NCBI GenBank assembly: GCA_024697645.1
Contig: JAILFH010000089.1
Location: 25,320 to 89,319, forward strand
Reading direction: 5' to 3'
Origin: Prevotella sp.
GTDB lineage: Bacteria; Bacteroidota; Bacteroidia; Bacteroidales; Bacteroidaceae
Length of the DNA stretch: 64,000 bases
In this document: positions 27,146-36,711 of the stretch, one piece after another
How the letters are laid out: the number at the start of each line of letters is the position of its first letter
Position numbering within the stretch: the stretch's first letter is position 1
Program-made: the position numbers and the translations under genes
The notes under the pieces: generated by a model
The model's input: only the letters and a program-made list of their open reading frames with translations
Told to the model about the DNA's origin: nothing
The model's database searches: none

Positions 27146-28186
27146 ATGAATAAGACAATTTTATTGACTTTGTATTTTGCACTCGTCTGGGTAGTAGTCC
27201 ATGGTGCCGAAGTGAGTGTAAGCAGTCCTGACGGAGATCTGAAAGAGATTGTCAGCGACAATGGTGGAAGTGCTGCTGATTGTGTAGATTTGAGCGGTAC
27301 TGAGGTACTGGGAAACTCTCCTTTGGGAGTGGTTACCAATATGGCTGACGGCGAGCGCATTGTGGAGGAGGGCGGTACTGGTGCCTACAAAGCAGTGATG
27401 AAAGAGGAATCCACGCTGCCTGCCCACACCTTTTTTGTGCCGCAGGACTTGAAGAAATTCGATGCTTCCAATCCCTTGCCGGTGCTGGTATGGGGCAATG
27501 GTGCTTGCGCCAATTCGCCTTTCGAACACTACAAGTTCCTCAACGAGATTGCCTCTCATGGCTATCTGGTGGTGGCGACAGGCTTCATGCCCGAAGGTGA
27601 TGAACGCTACGTTGGACCGATGTCGACGACGGAGCAGCAGATTGAGGCCGTCGACTGGGTTTTTGAACAGAACGAGGACAGCCGCTCGCCTTACTATCAG
27701 CGCATCGACTTGCAGCATATATGTGTTGCAGGCATGTCGTGCGGCGGTTTGCAGACACTTTTCAATTGTGCCGATCCTCGCATCAGTTCGCTTATGATTT
27801 GTAACAGCGGTCTCTTCAAACAGTCCAATGCGGCAAGTGCTGTGGGAGGTATGCCGATGCCGCCTAAGAGCAAGTTGAAGGAAATTCATACACCTATTAT
27901 CTATATCCTCGGCGGCGAGACCGATATTGCCTACGAGAACGGTATGGACGATTTCCATCTCATCAACCATGTGCCAGCCTGCGCCACTAATTTCCCTGTA
28001 GGTCACGGTGGCACCTATGCACGTCCCCACGGCGGCGAGTTTGCGGTAGTGGCTCTCAACTGGCTCAACTGGCAACTCAAGAACGATCAGCAGGCTGCGC
28101 TCATGTTCAAAGGCAGTGACTGCGGTCTCTCCAAGCGCGAGGGATGGACTATCGAGAAGAATTCGAAGTTTGACGAATTACGCTGA
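27146..28186 (+). CDS. Secreted alpha/beta hydrolase with a GH97-like N-terminal fragment
   Basis: A 346-residue secreted protein (signal ends VVVHGA). The main domain is an alpha/beta hydrolase with LPVLVWGNGAC, the nucleophile elbow GMSCGG, GGETDIAYE (Asp) and a late GHGG (His), resembling chlorophyllase/PETase-type esterases. Residues about 22-85 (VSVSSPDGDLKEIVSDNGG, SPLGVVTN) resemble the start of the GH97 N-terminal domain but stop after about 60 residues. It lies between GH8 and GH43 genes, so an esterase acting on decorated xylan is plausible; the exact substrate is unknown. Confidence 0.7.
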   Translation: MNKTILLTLYFALVWVVVHGAEVSVSSPDGDLKEIVSDNGGSAADCVDLSGTEVLGNSPLGVVTNMADGERIVEEGGTGAYKAVMKEESTLPAHTFFVPQDLKKFDASNPLPVLVWGNGACANSPFEHYKFLNEIASHGYLVVATGFMPEGDERYVGPMSTTEQQIEAVDWVFEQNEDSRSPYYQRIDLQHICVAGMSCGGLQTLFNCADPRISSLMICNSGLFKQSNAASAVGGMPMPPKSKLKEIHTPIIYILGGETDIAYENGMDDFHLINHVPACATNFPVGHGGTYARPHGGEFAVVALNWLNWQLKNDQQAALMFKGSDCGLSKREGWTIEKNSKFDELR

Positions 28187-28339
28187 TTTCACAGGTGAAG
28201 TCTCTTCTTCTTGAATAGAAAGGACTGCGGCAGGGGATCAGTTTTGCGACTTTCTTATCCATTTGTTTCAAGCGTTTTCGCTGTTACAAATCAGATAGAA
28301 CATGTTACGCAAGACAAATCCCTTTTCCCCCGTGGGTAG

Positions 28340-28347
28340 TACCTTTG
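28340..28347 (+). promoter_or_regulatory. Promoter -7 box of the first GH43 gene
   Basis: TACCTTTG matches TAnnTTTG. Transcription from it would give a leader of about 145 nt that contains the three 23-bp repeats. Confidence 0.5.
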
Positions 28348-28365
28348 TGAACAATTTAGAATGGT

Positions 28366-28434
28366 AAGACCTGTATGAGGCATTTATCAAGACCTATCTG
28401 AGACATTTGTCAATGCCTATATGTGGCATTTGTC
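28366..28434 (+). repeat. Three 23-bp tandem repeats in the GH43 leader
   Basis: Units at 28366, 28389 and 28412, each exactly 23 bp, share the pattern A-A-[GT]-[AG]-CCT...GCATTT or GACATTT...TC. The third unit can fold (AATGCC/GGCATT). They lie between the -7 box and the GH43 start. The rest of 28187-28340 shows no gene. Confidence 0.85.
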
Positions 28435-28499
28435 ATTTATTTTTGCTTTTCTTTCAATTTGACGATATAAATTTTATCACATAAAAATATTAACAAGAT

Positions 28500-30164
28500 A
28501 TGAAAAAACTCCTTCTGGCAACAATTCTCGCCTCCGCCTCGCTCTTCGCATCTGCGCAGGAGGCAACCTTCGGCTACTTCAAGTACACAGGAAATGACAC
28601 CCGTTTCGACAAACAGTTCAATCCTGCCAGTGAGTATCTCAACCCAATATTGGCAGGATTCTATCCAGATCCTTCTTTCTGCAGGGCTGGCGACAAGTTC
28701 TATCTCGTCAATTCCTCTTTTTCGTTCTTCCCCGGTGTACCTATCTTTGAGAGTAGCGATCTTGTCAACTGGCAGCAGATAGGGCATGTGCTCAATCGTC
28801 CATCCCAATTGCCGCTCGACGGTCAGGGCGTCTCACAGGGTATCTTTGCTCCCGACATCAAGTACAACGCCCGTAACAAGACCTTCTACATGATTACCAC
28901 CAGCATCCGCATGGGCAACTTCTTCGTTAAGACCAAGGACCCGCGTGCTGGATGGAGCGACCCTATTCCGCTTCCTAAGATTGACGGCATCGATCCCTCT
29001 TTCTTCTTCGATAACGACGGCAAGGCCTACATCGTGCATAACGGCCCAGTTGACGGTGGTGCTGACTACGAGGGACAGCGGGCCATCCGAATTTTCCGAT
29101 TCGACACCAAGGGCGATAGCATCATTGGTACCTATCGTCAGATTATCCGCGGAGGCACCCATGTCGAAGAGCATCCCATCTGGATTGAAGGACCTCATAT
29201 CTATCGCATTGGCAAATACTACTATCTCATGTGTGCAGAGGGAGGAACTGGCGATTGGCACAGTGAGGTCATTCTCCGTGCTCCGCTGAAGTCTGATATC
29301 ATGGATCCCAACTCATGGGAGGAATGCCCCAACAACCCCATACTCACACAACGCACGGGCGTTGATCCCAACCGTCCCGACATTGTTACGAGCACAGGTC
29401 ATGCAGATCTCCTTCAGGATAAAGAAGGTCGTTGGTGGTCGGTGTTCCTCGGATGCCGTGCTTACGAAGGACCATTCTACAATACAGGACGCGACACTTA
29501 TATGCTGCCTGTCACATGGAAAGACGGATGGCCCGAAATCCTCGAAAAGGGTAAGGCGCTGCCGACGGTGGTCAGCAAGTCAGGACTGTCTGCCGCTGCT
29601 GCTCCCTCGCTTCTCACGGGTAATTTCTCTTATGTCGACCGTTTTGATACCCCAGAACTTAACATGCGCTGGATGTTCCTCCGCAATCCTGAGATGGACC
29701 GTTACAAGTGGGGCAATGGTAAATTCGTCATCCGTCCCTCTGAGGCTGACATCAGTCAACGCAAACCCCTCTCCGCCATTTTCTGTCGCCAGCAGCACAC
29801 TCGTTTCTCAGCCGAAACAGAAGTTGTCTTTACGCCGAAATCCGAAAAGGATGTAGCCGGTTTTGCTCTTCTTCAGAACGAAAATTTCAACTTCGTCTTC
29901 GGTAAGACCCTGCTCAATGGTCGTCCTGCAGTCACCCTTACGCGTGCAGAAAGAGGAAAGAGCCTCATTGGTTCTGCTTTCCTCAAGTCTGACGGTGCAT
30001 TGCAGTTGAAGATTGAAGGCGATGGCCGCTACTATTCGTTCTTCTATCGTGAGTCAGGAGAGTGGTGCCCAATAGCCGTTGGAGTCGATGCCGTCAACCT
30101 GAGTACTTCCCGTTCTGGTGGTTTCATAGGAGCCTGCATCGGTCTGTATGCTACAGGCGAATAG
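28500..30164 (+). CDS. GH43 beta-xylosidase/arabinofuranosidase (subfamily 12-like)
   Basis: A 554-residue secreted GH43 enzyme (signal ends SLFASAQ). The five-bladed propeller carries the base in AGFYPDPSFC, the pKa-modulating Asp in DGIDPSFFFD and the acid Glu in WIEGPHIY. The C-terminal 200 residues form a beta-sandwich (DUF1349-like) usual in this branch. The start region LNPILAGFYPDPSF and VPIFESSDLVNW are typical of GH43 subfamily 12 xylosidases/arabinofuranosidases. It should remove xylose or arabinose from xylo-oligosaccharides; precise specificity cannot be read from sequence. Confidence 0.88.
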   Translation: MKKLLLATILASASLFASAQEATFGYFKYTGNDTRFDKQFNPASEYLNPILAGFYPDPSFCRAGDKFYLVNSSFSFFPGVPIFESSDLVNWQQIGHVLNRPSQLPLDGQGVSQGIFAPDIKYNARNKTFYMITTSIRMGNFFVKTKDPRAGWSDPIPLPKIDGIDPSFFFDNDGKAYIVHNGPVDGGADYEGQRAIRIFRFDTKGDSIIGTYRQIIRGGTHVEEHPIWIEGPHIYRIGKYYYLMCAEGGTGDWHSEVILRAPLKSDIMDPNSWEECPNNPILTQRTGVDPNRPDIVTSTGHADLLQDKEGRWWSVFLGCRAYEGPFYNTGRDTYMLPVTWKDGWPEILEKGKALPTVVSKSGLSAAAAPSLLTGNFSYVDRFDTPELNMRWMFLRNPEMDRYKWGNGKFVIRPSEADISQRKPLSAIFCRQQHTRFSAETEVVFTPKSEKDVAGFALLQNENFNFVFGKTLLNGRPAVTLTRAERGKSLIGSAFLKSDGALQLKIEGDGRYYSFFYRESGEWCPIAVGVDAVNLSTSRSGGFIGACIGLYATGE

Positions 30165-30229
30165 TCTTTTTGTTTTTCTTTTTTCAACAACGACGCCTAT
30201 AATTGGGGACAAGTGTCGAAAAAAATGTT

Positions 30230-30237
30230 TAAATTTG
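30230..30237 (+). promoter_or_regulatory. Promoter -7 box of the GH43-GH31-esterase operon
   Basis: TAAATTTG, an exact TAnnTTTG match, 24 bp upstream of the ATG at 30261. Confidence 0.55.
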
Positions 30238-30260
30238 CAAGCATAATTATATAGGTTATT

Positions 30261-32984
30261 ATGAGAGCAAGATCACACTTTGTTACAGTTCTGCTGGGAC
30301 TCTTCGTCTTGACAACTGCTACAGCGCAAAACCCGTTTGTACAGACTTGGTTCACGAGTGACCCTGCACCCATGGTGCATGATGGTACGATGTATGTATA
30401 CACGGGTCATGACGAAGACAATGCAGACTTCTTCTGGATGCAGGAGTGGCGTGTCTATTCAACGCAGGATATGGTGAACTGGACCGATCATGGTTCGCCT
30501 TTGGCTTTGGAGAGTTTCTCATGGGCAGACGATCGCGCTTGGGCAAGTCAGTGTGTGGAACGCGACGGGAAGTTCTACTGGTATATCTGCGCCCACTCGA
30601 AACTGTCGGGAGGTATGGCTATTGGCGTTGCAGTGGGCGATTCACCCACAGGACCGTTCCGCGATGCCATTGGGAAACCGCTCTTCGAAAATGGTTCCTG
30701 GGATCATATCGACCCAACCGTATTCATCGACGACGATGGCCAGGCGTGGCTGATGTGGGGTAATCCACGAGTCTATTACCTGAAACTGAACCGCGACATG
30801 ATAACCTATGAGGGAGAAGTGGGTATGCTCCCCATGACGGAACAGGCTTTCGGTGCTCCTTCGATGGATAAGCGCGAGAGGGACAAGAAATATAAGGATT
30901 CGTATGTGGAAGGACCGTGGTTGACAAAGCGGAACGGAACCTATCAACTGCTGTATGCTGCCGGAGGTGTACCTGAACATATCTCTTACAGTACGGCTCC
31001 TTCGCCTACTGGTCCCTGGACGTATGCTGGTGAAATCATGCCGCTCTGTGAAACGAATTCATTTACGAACCATTGTGGCGTTGCCGACTATAAGGGACAT
31101 AGTTATTTCTTCTATCACACGGGAAAGTTGCCACAAGGTGGAGGATTTGGACGTAGCGTTGCTGTGGAGGAATTCAAATATAATGCCGACGGCAGTTTCC
31201 CGAAGATTCTTCCTACTGATGAGGGGGTGAAGCCTGTTGGTAAATTTGACCCGTATCGGAAGGTGGAAGCAGAGACTATGGCTTTCTCGAAGGGCATCAA
31301 GACAGAGCAGAACGACCAAGTGGGCGTATATGTGACAGATATCCATAACGGTGACTATATCAAACTCCAAAGCGTGCATTTCTGCAAGAAGACGCCCCGA
31401 ACGTTTACGGTACGTGTGGCAAGCGGACTCCGTGGTGGTGCCATCGAGATTCGTCTTGACAGCGTGGGCGGAAAACTGGCAGGTCGTCTGGAGGTTCCGG
31501 GAACCGGAGGATGGGAAGAGTGGAAGACCTTGACAACAGACCTGACGGAAATTGTCAGCGGGCATCATGACCTCTACTTTGTCTTCACAGGTAGGAAAGG
31601 ACCTAAACTCTTCAACTTCGACTGGTGGGAGATGCGCGGTTTGGAACAATGCAACATGCCTCTGTTCCAGACAAAGTTCACCGCCGATCCTTCGCCGTTG
31701 GTGGTGGGAGACACCTTGTTCCTTTACACCTCGCATGACGCATCACCTGAAGACATCCCCGATGCTAACGAGAAAAGTTCTGCCGGGTTCTTTATGTACG
31801 ACTGGCTGTTATGGTCAACGACGGATATGGTGAACTGGACGGAACACGGAGCCGTGGCATCCTTGAAGGACTTCGTATGGCGCTCGCGTGAGAACGGGGC
31901 TTGGGCTATACAGACGGTGGAACGCAACGGGAAATACTATCTGTATGCTCCGCTTCATGGTCATGGCATCGGCGTATTGGTGGCGGATTCTCCTTACGGA
32001 CCGTTCCATGATCCGCTCGGGAAGCCGCTGGTTTGGCAGAAGGAACATTGGGATGACATCGATCCTACAGTCTTCGTGGACGACGACGGACAGGCGTATA
32101 TGTATTGGGGTAATCCCCACACTTACTACGCACTGTTGAATGATGACATGATTTCTTTAAAGAGCGATATCGTAAAACTCGACTACCACATTGACAACTA
32201 CCAGGAAGGACCGTGGTTCTACAAACGCAACGGTCATTATTATCTGGGATACGCATCCACCTGTTGTCCGGAGGCATTGGGCTATGCCATGAGCGACTCT
32301 CCTACAGGTCCCTGGATTAGCAAGGGCTATATCATGCGACCCACGGAGCGTGACCGTGGAAACCATCCGGGAATCACAGATTATAAAGGACATAGTTATG
32401 TCTTCGGACAGAACTACGACCTGATGCATCTGAAGACTTTCATACATCATGAACAACGCTCGGTGTCGGCCACGGAGATTACGTATTTGGCAGACGGTAC
32501 GATACAGGAAGTTCCTTATTGGCTTGACCAGGAACCCATGAAACAACTGCATTACCTGAATCCCTACCAACGAGTGGAGGCAGAGACTATGGCATGGGGC
32601 TTCGGTCTGAAATCTGCTAAGATGGGGATTCCCAACACGGGGGTGGTAGCGGACATGCCTTCTTCGACGGGAAAGAAGAATATGTATATCTACGATATCA
32701 ACGACGGGGAGTATATCAAACTGCGTGGTGTTGACTTCGGAGCAAAAGGTCCTTCCCGGTTCCTGATGACGGCAGCCGCCAAAGGCTCCTGCACGATTAC
32801 CCTTCGCGTGGATGGAACCGATGGTCCTGTGGTTGGAACTTTGTTAGTAAACGACACTTCATCTTTGGAGAAATACCGTCAGTTCAGCGCCAAGACAAAA
32901 AAGATGACGGGTGTTCACGACCTGTATCTTTGTTTTGAAAAGGCTAATGGTGAGGTGCGACTCGACTGGTGGCAATTTAAGTAA
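30261..32984 (+). CDS. Tandem GH43-CBM6-GH43-CBM6 arabinofuranosidase/xylosidase
   Basis: A 907-residue secreted protein made of two complete GH43-CBM6 units. GH43 #1 (about 25-345): FTSDPAPMV, HIDPTVFIDDDG, YVEGPWLTKRNG. CBM6 #1 follows (KVEAETMAFSKGI, DWWEMRG). GH43 #2 (about 485-775): FTADPSPLV, DIDPTVFVDDDG, YQEGPWFYKRNG. CBM6 #2 closes the protein (RVEAETMAWGFGL, LDWWQFK). All three catalytic residues are kept in both halves, so both may be active. The modules resemble GH43 subfamily 29 enzymes with CBM6, often arabinofuranosidases. First gene of a three-gene operon (20 bp to GH31). Confidence 0.88.
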   Translation: MRARSHFVTVLLGLFVLTTATAQNPFVQTWFTSDPAPMVHDGTMYVYTGHDEDNADFFWMQEWRVYSTQDMVNWTDHGSPLALESFSWADDRAWASQCVERDGKFYWYICAHSKLSGGMAIGVAVGDSPTGPFRDAIGKPLFENGSWDHIDPTVFIDDDGQAWLMWGNPRVYYLKLNRDMITYEGEVGMLPMTEQAFGAPSMDKRERDKKYKDSYVEGPWLTKRNGTYQLLYAAGGVPEHISYSTAPSPTGPWTYAGEIMPLCETNSFTNHCGVADYKGHSYFFYHTGKLPQGGGFGRSVAVEEFKYNADGSFPKILPTDEGVKPVGKFDPYRKVEAETMAFSKGIKTEQNDQVGVYVTDIHNGDYIKLQSVHFCKKTPRTFTVRVASGLRGGAIEIRLDSVGGKLAGRLEVPGTGGWEEWKTLTTDLTEIVSGHHDLYFVFTGRKGPKLFNFDWWEMRGLEQCNMPLFQTKFTADPSPLVVGDTLFLYTSHDASPEDIPDANEKSSAGFFMYDWLLWSTTDMVNWTEHGAVASLKDFVWRSRENGAWAIQTVERNGKYYLYAPLHGHGIGVLVADSPYGPFHDPLGKPLVWQKEHWDDIDPTVFVDDDGQAYMYWGNPHTYYALLNDDMISLKSDIVKLDYHIDNYQEGPWFYKRNGHYYLGYASTCCPEALGYAMSDSPTGPWISKGYIMRPTERDRGNHPGITDYKGHSYVFGQNYDLMHLKTFIHHEQRSVSATEITYLADGTIQEVPYWLDQEPMKQLHYLNPYQRVEAETMAWGFGLKSAKMGIPNTGVVADMPSSTGKKNMYIYDINDGEYIKLRGVDFGAKGPSRFLMTAAAKGSCTITLRVDGTDGPVVGTLLVNDTSSLEKYRQFSAKTKKMTGVHDLYLCFEKANGEVRLDWWQFK

Positions 32985-33004
32985 TTCACCTTTTTTAAGG
33001 AGAT

Positions 33005-35182
33005 ATGATGAAAAGGACTTTATTACCTGTTATCCTTCTGTGCGTTTGTGCGATACTATCGGCTCAGACACCTTTCGGAAAGGGACAACTATGTGTGAGC
33101 AAGGTGGCCAGAAATGCCGTACGTATTCAGTATACGACCGATGGTGTCAAGGGCAGTGATCTTCCGGACTGGCTCTATGTGAAACATGATAATGTGGAGG
33201 AGCAGGACATTAGTTTCCAAGTGGATGCGCAACAGGAAACTCTCATCGTCAAAGACAAGAATGGTAAATCTTTATTTAAGGCCACACGCCATCAGTTGGT
33301 GGATGGACAGGCAACTCTGGCGTTCGATTCTCCTGAGGATGAGTTCTTGTTCGGGCTGGGACAGTTTCAGGATGGTTACAGCAACGTGCGCGGTCTCTCC
33401 CGACGTCTGACGCAGGTGAATACCCAGATATCCATCCCCATGCTTCTCTCAAGCAAAGGCTATGGGGTGCTGTGGAACAACTATGGCCTTACAGAGTTTA
33501 ATCCCTGTGGACAGAGCGTCCGTCTGAATAAAACTTATGGCAGCGGGAAGACGGAAGAGGTGGACGTAACTACGACCGAGGGCAATAATAAGGAAGTGCG
33601 CGAGCGGCATGTCTTCGAGGCGACCTTAGATATTAAAGAAACGGGCGACTATGCTTTGCTGCTCGATGTGGGGCAGAAGATGGCCCGCCGCCATCATCTC
33701 TGCATCGACGGTACCCCCGTTATCGATATGCAGAACCTCTGGCTGCCGCCTACAGCATCGACGATTGTCAGGCTGGAGGCTGGACGTCACACATTGATGG
33801 CAGAACTGACGAAAGATGACCAACCAACACTATATTATGATAAGGTGAAGAATGAGACGGTGCTGAGGTCGCCTGTGGCAACAGCAGTGGACTATACGGT
33901 ATTTATCGGTACACCCGATGAGATCATTGCCACTTACCGCGAACTGACGGGCCCCTGTCCGCTGATGCCAAAGTGGGCGTTAGGTTATATCCATTGTCGC
34001 GAAAGGTTTCATTCTTCGCAAGAGATTCTTGAGACCGCCAACAGGTTTAAGGCAGAGCAGATGCCCGTGAGAATGCTTGTGCAGGACTGGCAATGGTGGG
34101 GCAAGTACGGATGGAACTCGATGCAGTTTGATGAGGACTTCTATCCTGATCCCAAGGCATTGACGGACAGCCTTCACAGAATGAACATCCGACTCATGCT
34201 TAGCGTTTGGTCGAAGATAGACAAGTCATCGGAGTTGGGCCGTCAGATGGAACATGACGGCTATTATATTCCCGGTACAGATTGGATAGACTTCTTCAAT
34301 CCCGACGCTGCCGCTGCCTACTGGAAGGCATTCAATGAACGGTTGCTGCCTACGGGAATCGATGCCTGGTGGCAGGACGCAACGGAGCCTGAGAACGATG
34401 ACCTTGCTGGGCGAAAGGTGAATAACGGTCAATGGAGTGGGGAACAAGTGCGCAATGTCTATCCCTTACTTGTGAACAAGACCGTCTATGAGGGACTTGT
34501 TGCTGCCGGTAGGGAACCGATGATTCTTACTCGCAGCGGATTCCCCGGCATACAGCGTTATGGTTCTGCCTTATGGAGTGGAGACGTGGGCAATGACTGG
34601 GATACCTTCCGCCGTCAGATTACGGCAGGATTGGGTGTACAGGTTGCTGGCATCCCTTGGTGGACTTACGATGCAGGCGGTTTCTTCCGTCCTCGGGATC
34701 AGTACACCAATCAGGAATATATCGAACGGATGCTGCGCTGGATAGAGACAAGTGTATATCTGCCGTTGATGCGGGTACATGGCTATATGAGTAACACCGA
34801 ACCATGGAACTATGGCGATGAGGCCAAGCAGATTATCGCAGACTGTCTGAAGGAACGTGAACAGTTGCGCCCGTACATCGAGGCTTGTGCTGAACGCGTG
34901 GCCAATGAAGGCTATACTTTGATGCGACCGCTCGTCTTCGACTTTGCCGATGATACGGAAGCCTTGAAGCAGACATGTGAGTATATGTTTGGTCCGGAAC
35001 TGCTCATCAGTCCCGTAACGGAGCCCGGTGTTACAACGTGGAAAACATATCTGCCTCGTCAGAAGGGCGGTTGGACGGACATTCATACGGGTGAACACTA
35101 TGACGGTGGGCAGTATGTCACAACTATAGTGGATAAAGCACATATCCCCGTCTTCAAAAGACTACAATATAAAGTTAACTAA
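33005..35182 (+). CDS. GH31 alpha-xylosidase-like enzyme with PA14 insertion
   Basis: A 725-residue secreted enzyme (signal ends CAILSAQ). GH31 signatures are VQDWQWWGKYGW, the nucleophile in WWQDATEPEND and the acid/base in LWSGDVGNDW. A PA14-like domain (about 200-280, HVFEATLDIKETGDYALLLD) is inserted before the catalytic barrel, as in alpha-xylosidases of plant-polysaccharide loci; related genes also occur in complex arabinoxylan loci of Bacteroides. It should remove alpha-xylosyl (less likely alpha-galactosyl or glucosyl) side groups. It is flanked by 20 and 11 bp spacers in an operon. Confidence 0.85.
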   Translation: MMKRTLLPVILLCVCAILSAQTPFGKGQLCVSKVARNAVRIQYTTDGVKGSDLPDWLYVKHDNVEEQDISFQVDAQQETLIVKDKNGKSLFKATRHQLVDGQATLAFDSPEDEFLFGLGQFQDGYSNVRGLSRRLTQVNTQISIPMLLSSKGYGVLWNNYGLTEFNPCGQSVRLNKTYGSGKTEEVDVTTTEGNNKEVRERHVFEATLDIKETGDYALLLDVGQKMARRHHLCIDGTPVIDMQNLWLPPTASTIVRLEAGRHTLMAELTKDDQPTLYYDKVKNETVLRSPVATAVDYTVFIGTPDEIIATYRELTGPCPLMPKWALGYIHCRERFHSSQEILETANRFKAEQMPVRMLVQDWQWWGKYGWNSMQFDEDFYPDPKALTDSLHRMNIRLMLSVWSKIDKSSELGRQMEHDGYYIPGTDWIDFFNPDAAAAYWKAFNERLLPTGIDAWWQDATEPENDDLAGRKVNNGQWSGEQVRNVYPLLVNKTVYEGLVAAGREPMILTRSGFPGIQRYGSALWSGDVGNDWDTFRRQITAGLGVQVAGIPWWTYDAGGFFRPRDQYTNQEYIERMLRWIETSVYLPLMRVHGYMSNTEPWNYGDEAKQIIADCLKEREQLRPYIEACAERVANEGYTLMRPLVFDFADDTEALKQTCEYMFGPELLISPVTEPGVTTWKTYLPRQKGGWTDIHTGEHYDGGQYVTTIVDKAHIPVFKRLQYKVN

Positions 35183-35193
35183 CAACAAGGATT

Positions 35194-36171
35194 ATGAAAC
35201 GTATTTTATTATCAACATTTTTGCTGTGCATGGTCACATGGCTTATGGCGCAGCCGCAGGGAGGTTTTGGAGGCTTTCAGGCGCCTCAAGTGAAATTGGA
35301 AACCAGTCAGGAATGGAAGGATGTAAACTATGCTGGCGACGATCAGGCTTATCACACCTGCGACATCTACCTGCCCAAGAAGGAGGCAGAGAAATATCCT
35401 GTGGTGATCCACATTTACGGTAGTGCATGGTTTAGCAACAACGGCAAAGGAATGGCAGATCTCGGCACTATCGTCAAAACACTGCTGGAATCAGGTTATG
35501 CTGTGGTATGTCCAAACCATCGCTCGAGTATGGATGCTAAGTGGCCTGCACAAATCCACGATATCCGGGCCGTCATCCGCTTCGTACGTGGAGAGGCCAC
35601 GAAATATAAGTTCGATAGTTCGTTTATTGCCACAAGTGGCTTTTCTTCTGGCGGCCATCTGTCATCGACTGCTGCTACTACCAGTGGGGTGAAGCAGACA
35701 AAGGTGGGCACTGTGGACATCGATCTCGAGGGCACTGTGGGTAACTATCTCAATGAAAGCAGTGTTGTGAATGCTGCATGTGACTGGAGTGGTCCCGTAG
35801 ATCTTACGTCTATGGATTGTGGAGAGCACATGACTATGGGCGATAACTCGCCGGAGGACATCCTGCTGGATTCGAAACTAACGCAGGAACCCGACAAGTA
35901 CCTCAGTCTGAGTGCAACAAACTATGTTGATTCTAATGATCCTCCTGTGATTATCTTTCATGGTGAAAAGGATAATGTGGTGCCTTGCTGTCAGGGTAAG
36001 AAGTTCTTTGAGTTGTTGCAGGCTGCTGGCGTGAAGACGAAGGCCACTTTTGTTCCTGAAGGCGGTCACGGCGGTCCTCAGATGTACACCGAGGAGAATT
36101 TGAAGAAGATGGTTCATTTCTTGGATTGTGTACGTCAGAAGGGGGCATGTTGTAAAGAGAACGGAAACTAA
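35194..36171 (+). CDS. Secreted alpha/beta-hydrolase esterase (BD-FAE/HSL-like)
   Basis: A 325-residue secreted hydrolase (signal ends TWLMAQ). Motifs: YPVVIHIYGSAW (oxyanion-hole region replacing the usual HGG), GFSSGGH with the nucleophile Ser, IIFHGEKDNVVP with the Asp, and EGGHGG with the His. The fold matches the bifunctional deacetylase/feruloyl esterase (BD-FAE) and HSL-like esterases found in xylan loci. Last gene of the operon, 11 bp after GH31, and so probably removes acetyl or feruloyl groups from xylan fragments; the substrate is inferred. Confidence 0.75.
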   Translation: MKRILLSTFLLCMVTWLMAQPQGGFGGFQAPQVKLETSQEWKDVNYAGDDQAYHTCDIYLPKKEAEKYPVVIHIYGSAWFSNNGKGMADLGTIVKTLLESGYAVVCPNHRSSMDAKWPAQIHDIRAVIRFVRGEATKYKFDSSFIATSGFSSGGHLSSTAATTSGVKQTKVGTVDIDLEGTVGNYLNESSVVNAACDWSGPVDLTSMDCGEHMTMGDNSPEDILLDSKLTQEPDKYLSLSATNYVDSNDPPVIIFHGEKDNVVPCCQGKKFFELLQAAGVKTKATFVPEGGHGGPQMYTEENLKKMVHFLDCVRQKGACCKENGN

Positions 36172-36313
36172 ATGGCAAGTCGATTATTATTGAGGAAAAT
36201 GGAATTGGAGACCCTTTAAATGAACGATAAGTATTTGTTTAAAGTTTGCTGATAACAGTTTGAAAATAAAACCTTTAAGATATAGTTTGTGGAGTAAGTT
36301 GCACTCTTCCTGA

Positions 36314-36350
36314 AGTCCTGTAGTCATCTGATTACAGGGCTTTTTCTTTT
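36314..36350 (+). terminator. Terminator of the GH43-GH31-esterase operon
   Basis: AGTCCTGTA pairs with TACAGGGCT (9 bp, one T-G) and is followed by TTTTCTTTT. The next 340 bp (36351-36690) are AT-rich with no gene. Confidence 0.85.
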
Positions 36351-36697
36351 CACCTAATTATTATACGCAATTTGAGGGATTACTTTTGATGATTGAAATT
36401 GAACTAAAGTAAGAAACTCGGTGGAAACGTTAGGAAATGAGAGTTTGTTGTCAGGTGTTTTTATGTGGTGTTTTTAATGGGGATTGGACTGCAAAATTAC
36501 AAATAATAATTTTTATGACAAAATAATTGGGATAAAAGTCTTAAACTATTTATTTGGTGGTTTTGGATTGAAAGAAAACGTGGCCTAATTCTTACAATTT
36601 GTAATTATAAGCGGTATATATTCTTTTGGATATTAATTATTTTGATTTCAAAGAAAGTAAATAGTGAATTTTTACGACTGTTGAATCAAAAAAGAAG

Positions 36698-36705
36698 TAA
36701 TTTTG
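36698..36705 (+). promoter_or_regulatory. Promoter -7 box of pyrG
   Basis: TAATTTTG is an exact TAnnTTTG match with TTG 17 bp upstream. It gives a leader of about 195 nt to the pyrG start. Confidence 0.55.
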
Positions 36706-36711
36706 CAAACG

